From NCBI GenBank assembly GCA_051251725.1, contig JBPOFN010000004.1:136417-200416 (forward strand): 64,000 bases of DNA, in the 5' to 3' direction. The position numbers and the translations under genes are program-made. The stretch is from JALZUE01 sp051251725 (lineage in GTDB: Bacteria; Pseudomonadota; Gammaproteobacteria; Enterobacterales; Alteromonadaceae). The notes below the pieces were generated by a model. That model was given only the letters and a program-made list of their open reading frames with translations, was not told where the DNA came from and ran no database searches. This document shows positions 18,193-26,826 of the stretch, in pieces. Every line of letters begins with the position of its first letter. The first letter of the stretch is position 1.

Positions 18193-18207
18193 AAAGGAGT
18201 ACATAAT

Positions 18208-19896
18208 ATGAAAACAGATTTTGATGCAATTGTTGTGGGCTCTGGTATGTCAGGTGGTTATGCGGCGAAAGAGTTTTGTGAAAAAGGCTATAAAACCTTA
18301 GTGCTTGATCGCGGCAACCCGCTCAAACATGGTGAATATAAAACGGAAAGCCTGCCGCCTTGGGATATGGAGTTTAGAGGGAAGTCACCCAAGCACAACT
18401 TACTTTCCCAGCAAGCTATTCAGGAAAAATGTTATGCCCATAATGACTTTACCAAGCATCATTTTATTAATGATACTGAAAATCCTTATGAACAAGAGCA
18501 ACCATTTAACTGGATTCGAAGTTCAAGCGTTGGCGGTAAATCATTATTGTGGGGGCGTCAGTCGTACCGGTGGAATAAAATAGATTTTGAGGCGAATGCC
18601 AAAGACGGTCACGGTATTGATTGGCCGATCCGTTATGAAGATGTTGAATCTTGGTATGATTATGTTGAACCTTTTATTGGTATTTCTGGCAGTACTGAAA
18701 AATTAGCGATCTTACCCGACGGTAAATTTCTCCCTGCTTTACCGCTTAATATTGCAGAAAAAGAATTTAAAGAAAATGTAGAAAAGGCATTTCCAGGTCG
18801 TAAAGTTATTCCTGCACGTGTGGCACACTTAACTCAGCCGCAAAAAGTACATACTGACTTAGGGCGAGCTCAATGCCAAGCACGCAGCGAATGTCAACGA
18901 GGATGCTCTTGGGGCGGTTATTACTCATCGCTTTCTGGTTCATTACCGGCGGCAGCAAAAACCGGCAACATGACACTAAGAGCAAACGCCCAAGTACAAG
19001 AAGTGCTATATGATGAAAAAACAGGGCAAGCGACAGGGGTTGCCTACGTAAACACGGAAACCAATGAACGTATTACGGTAACTGCTCGTGTTGTTTTTGT
19101 GTGTGCTTCAACCTTAGCAAGTGTGCAAATATTACTTAATTCTAAGTCGAAAACCTTCCCTAATGGCATTGGTAATACTAGCGGCGTATTAGGTCACTAT
19201 GTTATGGACCATATTGCCGGTGCTGGTGCGCGTGGTAATGTCCCCGGCCATTTAGATACTTATTATAAAGGTCGTCGTCCCGGCGGTGTTTATATCCCAA
19301 GGTTTCGTAATGTAGATGAACAACGCAGTGATTATTTACGCGGATATGGTTACCAAGGTCTAGCTAGTCGAGCAGGGTGGCAAAGAGCGACAAGTGAAAA
19401 AGGGCTAGGTAAGGAGTTCAAAGACGGTATTCGTGAGCCGGGCGGTTGGGGGATCATCATGTATGGTTTTGGTGAGGTATTGCCTCATTATGATAACAAG
19501 GTTTCGTTACATGCCAGTAAAAAAGATCAATGGGGTATGCCAATACTGGTGACCAATGTCGCCTTTGATAACAACGCAAAAAAAATGAAAGCGGACATGA
19601 AAAATGCTGCGGTTGAAATGTTAACGCAAGCAGGTTTAACGGATGTTCAAGGTTATGCAAACGAGATGACCCCTGGTTCTATTATCCATGAAATGGGCGG
19701 GGCGTGTATGGGGGTAGACCCGAAAACGTCTTACCTTAATAAGTGGAATCAAAGTCATGAAGTTAATAATTTATTTGTGACCGATGGTGCTGCTTTTTCC
19801 TCTGTCTCCTGTGTTAATCCTTCGATTACTTTTATGGCGTTAACTGCTCGAGCCGTAGATTATGCTGACCAACAAATTAAAGCAGGGAAAATCTAG
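18208..19896 (+). CDS. GMC-family FAD oxidoreductase, glucoside 3-dehydrogenase-like large subunit
   Basis: 562 residues without its own signal peptide. The FAD dinucleotide fold is FDAIVVGSGMSGGYAAKEF (residues 5-23) and the substrate/FAD loop is RSSSVGGKSLLWGRQSYRW. The C-terminal active site has the catalytic His in IIHEMGGACMG and the Asn in CVNPSITFMALT. Cys223, Cys229 and Cys233 (C-x5-C-x3-C) match the iron-sulfur type cluster seen in FAD-glucose dehydrogenase and related enzymes. Together with the Tat-exported partner this points to a periplasmic dehydrogenase oxidising sugar C3 in glycosides and passing electrons to a cytochrome, none of which is in the window. The DUF1080 genes opposite it make the 3-keto interpretation attractive. 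Alternative: another sugar-alcohol GMC dehydrogenase. Confidence 0.9.
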   Translation: MKTDFDAIVVGSGMSGGYAAKEFCEKGYKTLVLDRGNPLKHGEYKTESLPPWDMEFRGKSPKHNLLSQQAIQEKCYAHNDFTKHHFINDTENPYEQEQPFNWIRSSSVGGKSLLWGRQSYRWNKIDFEANAKDGHGIDWPIRYEDVESWYDYVEPFIGISGSTEKLAILPDGKFLPALPLNIAEKEFKENVEKAFPGRKVIPARVAHLTQPQKVHTDLGRAQCQARSECQRGCSWGGYYSSLSGSLPAAAKTGNMTLRANAQVQEVLYDEKTGQATGVAYVNTETNERITVTARVVFVCASTLASVQILLNSKSKTFPNGIGNTSGVLGHYVMDHIAGAGARGNVPGHLDTYYKGRRPGGVYIPRFRNVDEQRSDYLRGYGYQGLASRAGWQRATSEKGLGKEFKDGIREPGGWGIIMYGFGEVLPHYDNKVSLHASKKDQWGMPILVTNVAFDNNAKKMKADMKNAAVEMLTQAGLTDVQGYANEMTPGSIIHEMGGACMGVDPKTSYLNKWNQSHEVNNLFVTDGAAFSSVSCVNPSITFMALTARAVDYADQQIKAGKI

Positions 19897-19908
19897 CTAG
19901 GTTAGTGT

Positions 19909-19938
19909 TAATAGGGCTTTACAAGTGTAGCCCTATTA
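19909..19938. terminator. Stem-loop between convergent genes, probable bidirectional terminator
   Basis: A perfect 10-bp inverted repeat TAATAGGGCT / AGCCCTATTA with a 10-nt loop, 12 bp after the GMC stop and 73 bp from the stop of the convergent DUF1080-lyase gene. The T runs are weak. Confidence 0.6.
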
Positions 19939-20011
19939 TCACTATGTCATTTATGCAGGTTATATTTATTACTGGTTGTAGTCGTTAATACAACATAAGT
20001 TATTACGGTTG

Positions 20012-22096
20012 CTATTTGTTCAGCGACTGTAAAAACTCATCAATTGGTGGATATTTTAACGCATCTAACGCTGATAAGTTTACTGCCATTTTATTGTGGT
20101 AACCAACAATGGGGTGTCCGAGTAGTGACGAGGCCTTGCTAAATAACGGCTTAAGTTCCATCGCTATCGACTGTTCCACGCCCCCGTCAGTGATTTGTTT
20201 GAATTGCCATTGTTGTTGATGGTTGGCATAGGGCGCTAAATAAGCAAAAGCTTGTTGTAAACTACGGCCGTCTTCGGTGGTAAATTGCCATAAATCGAGC
20301 CCTACTTGCTCGCCCATATAAGCAACTTGTACCATATCCCATAGATTTCTAACGGAATAATGAACTGATTTAGTACGACCTAATTCTAATGGTTGGGCAC
20401 CATTGGGTTGAATTTGTTTAGCAATTCTTGAGTGTTTAGCATCTTCTATTTTTGCTCTTGCTTGTTCTGTCCGTCCTAAATAAAGCATGTAAGCAATTAC
20501 TTGAAAGTTATACGAATTTGAATGATTTTGCGGAATAAGATTCGCTTTTTTACCTAACGGATGATTCAATAACCATTCAAGATAACGATTAATCCACAAG
20601 ATCATGCCTTGTTTTGTTGCCGCTGGTAATATGCCTTTATTATCAAAAACTTGTAAAGCACTGATGACACTTGAAAATACTGACCAATCAATAATTCCGG
20701 CAGCACGGCCATTGGTTAGCCCAGGTACGCCTTGACCAAAATTAATGTTGGGGTGAACGCGAGTTTCTGGGTTTAAAAACCAGGTATTTATCAGCTCTAT
20801 CCCTTTTAAGGCATAGCTGTCTTGCTCAGAAAAATAGTAGGCGAAGGTTAGGCTTTCTAAGCCTGCCATAAAGTTATGCAAACGTTCATGATCGAGATCG
20901 CCACCTTGTGACACCGGATTAATAACACCATCTCGGGCTATCCAAGGTTCACCATTTTTAGAAGCAGGATCAGGCCAGCGGTATTTTGCATAACTTAAAT
21001 AATCATGTTTATTACCACTAGGTGGGGTGCGACTTTTATTAACAACAGGATCAGCAGGTAAAAGCATAAATTTATCGGCATCACTGATTAATTGCTGATA
21101 GTGTTTTAGATAATAAGGATTGTTCTCTTTCAGCTGATTTTTAACATAGGCTAATTGCTCATCGTTATAATAAATTGACTTTTTCGCGGTGTTGGCTAAA
21201 AAATCATTATTTTGTGCGCTAAAAAGCGAATTGTAAACCTCTGGTAAACTTGATATTTGTTTGATCTTCATCTCACGATAATAGAGCTCAGCACCTTCCG
21301 ATTGAATTTGTAATTCACCGTTTGTTAAGGCTTTAGTGGCATTGTCTATCGAGCCTTCAAAGACCATGACTACTTCATTATTTACTTTGAAAATAGCTTT
21401 GTCTTCAAAAGCTATCAAGTCTATGATATTCCATTGGCCGTGCGGAGCATCATTTTCAATACTGGCACTTCTATAACTTGAAACCGGTCGTAATGTGGCG
21501 GTAGGATCGTATCGTAAAACCCCATCAATTGGCCTGATACGTACTTTTGATGCTGGCCCTGCTAGTGGAATGTAATCGCCTATATCTGTTTCTTGAATTT
21601 GTAATTCATGACAAATCTTCCAAACATTCCAAAACTCTCCGTGTTTGCCTTTGCAGTGAAATAATATACCACTGTCTCTTTTACGCTCAAGCCGAGGCGC
21701 CCATTTTTTATCACCCCACTTGAATTGCATTGTTAAGTGATAGTTTTCATATTCTTTTTTACTGGTGAGGCCACCGTAAACTTCCCCCGATATTGCTAAA
21801 ACAAGTTCGCCATCTTCTTCGATGGTTTTAAAAACTTGCTTAGGGTCGTTATTTAGTCCCATAGGTTGGCCAGCTTTACTGGTAACATTTTCTGACTGGT
21901 AAGTACCGGCAGGTAAATCTTTGACAGAAGAATGTGGTACGCCTATCCATACATCCCATTGGGATAAGTCTTTGTCGAGTAAGTTTTCCCACTGTTCAGC
22001 ATTTGTTGCCGATTTATTTGCGTTAGAGCCACAGCTGATAAGGCTAATACTGGCAAATAGTATTATGCCTAAACCCAGCATTTTTTCTTTAAACAT
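20012..22096 (-). CDS. DUF1080 (3-keto-glycoside hydrolase type) fused to alginate-lyase-fold domain
   Basis: 694 residues from ATG 22096 (ribosome-binding site AGGA). A signal peptide with lipobox-like SLISCGSN precedes a DUF1080 domain at about 36-285 (LLDKDLSQWDVWIGVPHSS, LTSKKEYENYHLTMQFKWGDKKWAPR, RDSGILFHCKGKHGEFW, CHELQIQETDIGDY, FKVNNEVVMVFEG, IQSEGAELYYREMKIK). An (alpha/alpha) barrel of the alginate lyase type follows at about 300-690 (KYRWPDP, LDHERLHNFMAGLESLTFAYYF, IPQNHSNSYNFQVIAYMLYLGR, VHYSVRNLWDMVQVA). DUF1080 proteins act on 3-keto glycosides. The second domain resembles PF05426/PL38-type uronate lyases. The fusion is unusual. The DUF1080 half is a near copy of the neighbour at 22178-23062. 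Confidence 0.85.
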   Translation of the reverse strand: MFKEKMLGLGIILFASISLISCGSNANKSATNAEQWENLLDKDLSQWDVWIGVPHSSVKDLPAGTYQSENVTSKAGQPMGLNNDPKQVFKTIEEDGELVLAISGEVYGGLTSKKEYENYHLTMQFKWGDKKWAPRLERKRDSGILFHCKGKHGEFWNVWKICHELQIQETDIGDYIPLAGPASKVRIRPIDGVLRYDPTATLRPVSSYRSASIENDAPHGQWNIIDLIAFEDKAIFKVNNEVVMVFEGSIDNATKALTNGELQIQSEGAELYYREMKIKQISSLPEVYNSLFSAQNNDFLANTAKKSIYYNDEQLAYVKNQLKENNPYYLKHYQQLISDADKFMLLPADPVVNKSRTPPSGNKHDYLSYAKYRWPDPASKNGEPWIARDGVINPVSQGGDLDHERLHNFMAGLESLTFAYYFSEQDSYALKGIELINTWFLNPETRVHPNINFGQGVPGLTNGRAAGIIDWSVFSSVISALQVFDNKGILPAATKQGMILWINRYLEWLLNHPLGKKANLIPQNHSNSYNFQVIAYMLYLGRTEQARAKIEDAKHSRIAKQIQPNGAQPLELGRTKSVHYSVRNLWDMVQVAYMGEQVGLDLWQFTTEDGRSLQQAFAYLAPYANHQQQWQFKQITDGGVEQSIAMELKPLFSKASSLLGHPIVGYHNKMAVNLSALDALKYPPIDEFLQSLNK

Positions 22097-22177
22097 GTTT
22101 CATCCTATTTAACGTTAGTTTTTTTTATTTTGGCAATCAGTATTTTAGTTACAAGTTACGACTGTGTTGCGCTGTTA

Positions 22178-23062
22178 TTAGGGGGTAAATAATTCGTCAT
22201 AACCTTTAGGTAAACTCGATATCTGCTTGATTTTCATGTCACGATAATAAAGCTCGGCACCTTCCGATTGTATTTGTAATTCGCCGTTAGTTAAGGCTTG
22301 AGCTGCGCGGTTGACCGAGTCTGCTAGTATCATAACTACTTCATTATTTACTTTAAAAATAGCTTTATCATTAAACGCGATTAGCTCAATAGTGTTCCAT
22401 TGGCCATGTGGTGCGTCTAATTCTAAGCCTGCATTTTTATAACCTTTTCCTGGTAACAAAGGTGCCGATGGATGATAGCGTTCAACGCCATCAATTAATT
22501 TCATCCGTGTTTTCGCTGCAGGGCCTGCCAATGGAATGTAATCACCAATATCAGTTTCTTGAATTTGTAACTCATGACAAACTTTCCAAACATTCCAAAA
22601 CTTTCCGTGTTCGCCTTTACAATGAAATAATAAGCCACTGTCTCTTTTACGCTCAAGCCGAGGTGCCCACTTTTTATCACCCCATTTGAATTGCATTTTT
22701 AGGTGATAATTTTCATATTCTTTTTTGCTGGTGAGGCCGCCGTATATTTCCCCCGATATAGCTAATAACAGCTCACCGTCTTGTTCAATTACTTTAAAAA
22801 CTTGCTTAGGGTCATTGTTTAATCCCATTGGCTGTCCCGATTTTTCGGTAACATTTTCTGCTTGAAAAGTCCCCTCAGGAAGTTCTTCAATTGACGTATG
22901 AGGTACGCCTATCCATATATCCCATTGAGATAAATTTTTATCGAGTAAATTCTCCCATTCGCTTGTTGACGCATCAACTTGTGGCTTAGTGCTCACGCAG
23001 CTGATCAGGGTAGTACAGGAAAAGAGCGTTAACCCGATCGCAAATAATTTTTGTTTATACAT
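22178..23062 (-). CDS. DUF1080 domain lipoprotein (3-keto-disaccharide hydrolase family)
   Basis: 294 residues from ATG 23062 (ribosome-binding site AGGA). A lipoprotein signal (LFSCTTLISC, Cys22) is followed by a single DUF1080 concanavalin-like beta-sandwich domain that ends at SSLPKGYDELFTP. Motifs are almost the same as in the fusion protein downstream: SQWDIWIGVPHTS, GQPMGLNNDPKQVF, WAPRLERKRDSGLLFHC, CHELQIQETDIGDYIPLAGPA. The pair is therefore a tandem duplication, one copy having gained or kept a lyase domain. Gap to the fusion gene is 81 bp, same strand, so they probably share a transcript. The proposed role is cleaving or eliminating the glycosidic bond of sugars oxidised at C3 by the GMC dehydrogenase encoded opposite. 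Confidence 0.85.
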   Translation of the reverse strand: MYKQKLFAIGLTLFSCTTLISCVSTKPQVDASTSEWENLLDKNLSQWDIWIGVPHTSIEELPEGTFQAENVTEKSGQPMGLNNDPKQVFKVIEQDGELLLAISGEIYGGLTSKKEYENYHLKMQFKWGDKKWAPRLERKRDSGLLFHCKGEHGKFWNVWKVCHELQIQETDIGDYIPLAGPAAKTRMKLIDGVERYHPSAPLLPGKGYKNAGLELDAPHGQWNTIELIAFNDKAIFKVNNEVVMILADSVNRAAQALTNGELQIQSEGAELYYRDMKIKQISSLPKGYDELFTP

Positions 23063-23564
23063 ACTAAGTTCCTATTTAGTTTGAGCATTTCATCATTTTT
23101 ATGGCTGTTTCAGCGCTTGATTAAATTAAATGGCAAGCTTCTTTCTATTATTAAAGTTATTCACCGACGCTTTTTTAGCGAGCTAAAATTTATGCCGTTA
23201 GCCCGCTTAGTGATAAATGCTCAGTGATAGATTTTTTGACTTTAAATGATTGTATATGAGTTATATTAATCGCAATAGATTGACAAGCAAGTGTTTTGTG
23301 CTTAATTTGTCTAATCGTCAAGTGGCCAAGCCAATAATTCGTTGTAAATTAAGTACGTTAGTTTTTGGCTTAACGATAAAAATTTAGCTCTAAAACTGGC
23401 TTTCAGTGTTTGCTATTTATTGAGCTGTATTTGATAAATGCGGAATGCTTGGCTGATGATGCTTGTTGCTCTTAGAACGCTGAAACAGTAAATGGAATAT
23501 TGTAAAACTGGGGGCAGCATTCAAAAAATCACATTTAAACATACGCAATATATGAGAATGATTT
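23063..23564. other. Divergent intergenic region DUF1080 / GH105
   Basis: About 500 bp with no convincing gene; a shared regulatory region for two divergent operons. It holds an inverted repeat (23173-23188) and a weak LacI-like sequence GCTTAACGATAAAA at 23368-23381. A TTGACT at about 23235 with TATAT-rich sequence downstream could be part of the GH105 promoter, but spacing is poor. Confidence 0.4.
23173..23188. promoter_or_regulatory. 16-bp inverted repeat TTTTAGC-GA-GCTAAAA
   Basis: Perfect 7+7 palindrome with 2-bp centre, 111-126 bp upstream of the DUF1080 start codon, without a T run, so more like an operator than a terminator. It shares the TTTTAGCGA core with the site at 53916. Confidence 0.4.
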
Positions 23565-24815
23565 ATGAACTTTAAACGATTATTAATGCTTGCCTTGTGC
23601 TTTATTTCAGGGCTTTCAATAACCACAGTGCATGGCCAAACGGCGAAAAGTGCCCTAATCAAGCCTGATCCTGCACAGGTTGCACTTGATTTACAAAGAG
23701 TGGCTGATTGGCAGATTCACCATATTCGCGATAGCTACAGTGGTCGTAATAAGCCACATCATTTACGTGATTGGATGAACGGTGCTTTATACGTTGGCAT
23801 GCTTAAATGGGCGAAAATATCGGGCGATCCACGTTATCAAACATGGCTTAAAAGTATTGCTGAACGAGGCGAATGGCAATTACATTCGCGACCTTATAAT
23901 GCTGACGATCATATTATTGGCCAATTATATTTGGATTTATATCGTAGTTATAACGATGCCGCAATGGTTTTACCAACACAAAAAAGTCTTGAATATTTAA
24001 TGGCTAACCCAAGTAAACAACCGATTCATTTAGGTAAAAACCAACATTTTGAACGTTGGACTTGGTGTGATGCTTTATTTATGTCACCGCCGGTATGGGC
24101 GAAAATGACCGCGATTACCGGTGATAACCGTTATTTAAACTGGATGATAAGCGAATTTAAAGCAACCACTGATCATTTGTTTGATGAAAAAGAAGGGCTT
24201 TATTATCGCGATAATAATTATATTGATAAGCGTATTCATGGCGAGAAAGTCTTTTGGGCTCGTGGCAACGGCTGGGTTTTTGCCGGCTTAACCTTGATTA
24301 TGGATGAGCTTAATGAAAACTCCCCAGAGTATGATTATTTTAAAACGCTTTATTTAAAAATGGCGAATCAGCTTAAGAAAATTCAAACGGAAGAGGGACA
24401 TTGGGCGATGAGTTTACTTAATGGTAAACAATATCCAACACCTGAAACTAGCGGTACATCATTTTTTGTCTACGGTTTATCGTGGGGCATGAACAACGGA
24501 CTCCTAGCGAAAAACGAATATACCTCGACTGTGTATAAAGCCTGGCATGCGCTTGCTAGCTATATCACTGATGAAGGTATGTTAGGTTACGTGCAGCCTA
24601 TTGGCGCAGCGCCAGGTTCTGCTTGGCCGGATAAAACAGAAGTTTATGGTTCAGGTGCATTTTTAGCGGCAGGAAGTGAATTATATAAATTAATTAGTTC
24701 AAGTTTACCTGTGTCTATTCCATTATCTAAAAATCTAGACAGCGCGATCAAATATAGTGATGCCATGATTGAATTAGAGTATTTAGAGACCGATGGGAAA
24801 GGTTATGAAAGATAA
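23565..24815 (+). CDS. GH105 unsaturated glucuronyl/rhamnogalacturonyl hydrolase
   Basis: 416 residues with a signal peptide (cut near TVHGQT). GH105 (YteR-like) enzymes remove the 4,5-unsaturated uronate left by lyases. Seen are the (alpha/alpha)6 barrel motifs LRDWMNGALYVGMLKWA (about 67-83), YNADDHIIGQLYLDLY (111-126), WTWCDALFMSPPVWAKM (165-181; Asp169 matches the catalytic Asp of the family), FWARGNGWVFAGLTLIMDEL, GHWAMSLLN, ETSGTSFFVYGLSWGMNNG and EVYGSGAFLAAGSELYKL. It overlaps the BNR lyase gene downstream, so lyase and unsaturated-product hydrolase are translated together. This pairing is typical of ulvan degradation. Confidence 0.93.
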   Translation: MNFKRLLMLALCFISGLSITTVHGQTAKSALIKPDPAQVALDLQRVADWQIHHIRDSYSGRNKPHHLRDWMNGALYVGMLKWAKISGDPRYQTWLKSIAERGEWQLHSRPYNADDHIIGQLYLDLYRSYNDAAMVLPTQKSLEYLMANPSKQPIHLGKNQHFERWTWCDALFMSPPVWAKMTAITGDNRYLNWMISEFKATTDHLFDEKEGLYYRDNNYIDKRIHGEKVFWARGNGWVFAGLTLIMDELNENSPEYDYFKTLYLKMANQLKKIQTEEGHWAMSLLNGKQYPTPETSGTSFFVYGLSWGMNNGLLAKNEYTSTVYKAWHALASYITDEGMLGYVQPIGAAPGSAWPDKTEVYGSGAFLAAGSELYKLISSSLPVSIPLSKNLDSAIKYSDAMIELEYLETDGKGYER

Positions 24816-26247
24816 GTTATTGTCAGCATTATTATCAACACTCGCGCGCAATATTGTGTTTACTACTGTGGCAAGTGTCAGTGCTTTGTTAAGCATTAAT
24901 GTCTTGGCTGCGCCGATTGTGTTAAACGACAACGGCGCCTGGTGTTGGTTTCAAGACGAACGCGCGATTGTTTCAAATAATAAATTATTATTTGGCACGG
25001 TTGCTAGTGAAGGCGGCGTATCAGGTGTAGCACGTAAAGGTAATATCGAAGTAACAACGTATGATTTAAGTGGCAGCTCAGCGCCGGTTGTAAATGTTAT
25101 GCATCACGGCTTACAAGATGATGATCATAATGTGCCCGCGTTAATTACTTTGCCTGATAAAACCGTGATGGCGATATATTCTCAGCACAATGCGGATCGC
25201 CAAGTGCGATATCGTATTACCAAAGACGCTGAAGCTTTAACTGAGTGGTTGCCTGAAGTATCAATGTCTCGTAAAGATAAAATCACTTATGCCAATTTAA
25301 TGTACCTAAGTGAAGAAAATAATGGTAAAGGGCGCTTGTATAACTTTTATCGCGGTATTGAATTTAATCCAACTTTTGATACTTCAGACGATCAGGGACA
25401 AACCTGGAGTAAAGGCTCACACTTCATTAAAAACGAAGGGCGACCTTATGTGAAATACATAGGTAACAACCGTGATGAAATTCACTTCACCACCACAGAG
25501 CAACATCCACGTAACTTTGATAACAGTATTTATCATGGCTATATCAAGGCTGGCAATGTGTATAAAAGTGATGGCAGCTTAATTCAGGCGTTAGCTGATG
25601 GGCCAATTAAACCGACTGATTTAACCCTTGTTTATCAAGGTGGTCCAGACAATGTCGCGTGGACGGTTGATATGCATCTTGATGAAGATGGTCAGGTTTA
25701 CACTGTTTTTTCTGTCCAAATGAACGATGGTGATAAAGCGCGAAATATTAAAAGCTATGCCGAGCGCGATAAAGGCCCAGTACATGGCGAAGATATGCGT
25801 TATTACTATGCAAAATTATTACAGCCAAGCTGGTGGCAATTTTGGCAAGCGCCACAGTGGCAAGTCAATGAAGTGTCGTATGCCGGTACGCGTTTATATC
25901 AAAGAGAGCAAGATTACACGGGTTTAGTTGCATTGAACCCACAAAACCCGAATGAAATGGTTGTTTCTACTAATGCTCACCCAGTAACGGGGAAACCGTT
26001 AATTAGCAAAGCTGACGGTAAAAGGCATTGGGAGTTATTTAAAGGTGTGTCAAACGACAATGGCTTATCGTGGCACTGGGTTTATTTAACAAAAGACTCT
26101 CAGGTTGATAACTTACGCCCAATCATTCCAATCAACCACGAAAGTGATGATTTACATTTATTGTGGATGCAAGGTGAGTATATTTCGTTTTTAGAAACTA
26201 ATACTAAAATTATGTTGGCGACAAACCCGCAGCCGGTTGCGCAATAA
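24805..26247 (+). CDS. BNR_4 beta-propeller polysaccharide lyase (PL24/PL25 ulvan-lyase type)
   Basis: About 480 residues; ATG 24805 (MKDKLLSALL, after GGGAAAGG) is preferred, ATG 24793 is possible. A signal peptide ends at NVLAAP. The mature start IVLNDNGAWCWFQDERAIV is characteristic of BNR_4 propellers. Family motifs with the two probable catalytic histidines follow: LQDDDHNVPALITLPD and AIYSQHNADRQVRYR (His112 and His132 counted from 24793). EGRPYVKYIGNNRDEIHFTTTEQHPRNFDNSIYHGYIKAG and WTVDMHLDEDGQVYTVFSVQ are later blades. PL24 and PL25 members cut ulvan next to glucuronate or iduronate. It overlaps GH105 by 11 bp. Which of the two families it belongs to cannot be settled by eye. Confidence 0.8.
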   Translation: MKDKLLSALLSTLARNIVFTTVASVSALLSINVLAAPIVLNDNGAWCWFQDERAIVSNNKLLFGTVASEGGVSGVARKGNIEVTTYDLSGSSAPVVNVMHHGLQDDDHNVPALITLPDKTVMAIYSQHNADRQVRYRITKDAEALTEWLPEVSMSRKDKITYANLMYLSEENNGKGRLYNFYRGIEFNPTFDTSDDQGQTWSKGSHFIKNEGRPYVKYIGNNRDEIHFTTTEQHPRNFDNSIYHGYIKAGNVYKSDGSLIQALADGPIKPTDLTLVYQGGPDNVAWTVDMHLDEDGQVYTVFSVQMNDGDKARNIKSYAERDKGPVHGEDMRYYYAKLLQPSWWQFWQAPQWQVNEVSYAGTRLYQREQDYTGLVALNPQNPNEMVVSTNAHPVTGKPLISKADGKRHWELFKGVSNDNGLSWHWVYLTKDSQVDNLRPIIPINHESDDLHLLWMQGEYISFLETNTKIMLATNPQPVAQ

Positions 26248-26341
26248 CCTCCTTAAATACTTGCTGATGTTCGAGAAGAAAAGCTAGGTTATATATCTAA
26301 ATACTTAGGTATATAACCTTAATTTCAGTACTAGACTCTCC

Positions 26342-26381
26342 AAACCCAAACCCAAACCCAAACCCAAACCCAAACCCAAAC
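26342..26381 (+). repeat. Telomere-like hexamer tandem repeat (AAACCC)6-AAAC
   Basis: Six perfect tandem AAACCC units plus AAAC, 95 bp after the stop of the BNR lyase gene. The minus strand carries six GGG runs spaced by TTT and could form a G-quadruplex. The surrounding 26248-26826 gap has no other gene, only this repeat and the terminator at 26677. Confidence 0.9.
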
Positions 26382-26676
26382 GAGCATAATAATAATTAAT
26401 CTAGGCCAGGGGTGTTTATGCTTTCCTACTTTAAATTCAATGTCTTTCAGACTTTTCATAAATACTAGGCAGGGTATAGAAATCATCCCGACATGACTAA
26501 ACACCGCTCGAATCTTTGCGCTTTTTACTGACTGGTATTTTTGGCGGCACTTTTTTCGCTGTTTGATTTAAAGACTGGTATCGATAGCTCGCCATCAATC
26601 TTACTGCCTAATCTATAAAGAAAACAACTCACCCGGTCAAAACTAAAATGTTATTAATAAAGGTGTAGGCATAAAA

Positions 26677-26708
26677 AAGCTCAAACTGAAAAATATCAGT
26701 TTGAGCTT
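26677..26708 (-). terminator. Bidirectional rho-independent terminator
   Basis: A perfect 13-bp stem AAGCTCAAACTGA / TCAGTTTGAGCTT, 6-nt loop, with T runs on both sides (six on the minus strand). It closes the minus-strand GH39-like operon 118 bp past its stop. Confidence 0.85.
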
Positions 26709-26826
26709 AATTTTTAAATACTAGCTGAATTTTAACTATTTATTATCGTCTTAGATGCCAAGGGCATGTTAACAGAAGTAATAATTATGACTAACTTAAT
26801 AGCCGGTTATATTCAGGCTAATAGTC

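Noticed and set aside
26342..26381. CRISPR array or a replicon telomere
   Set aside because: Units are 6 bp with no spacers, and the repeat lies in mid-chromosome sequence with genes on both sides.
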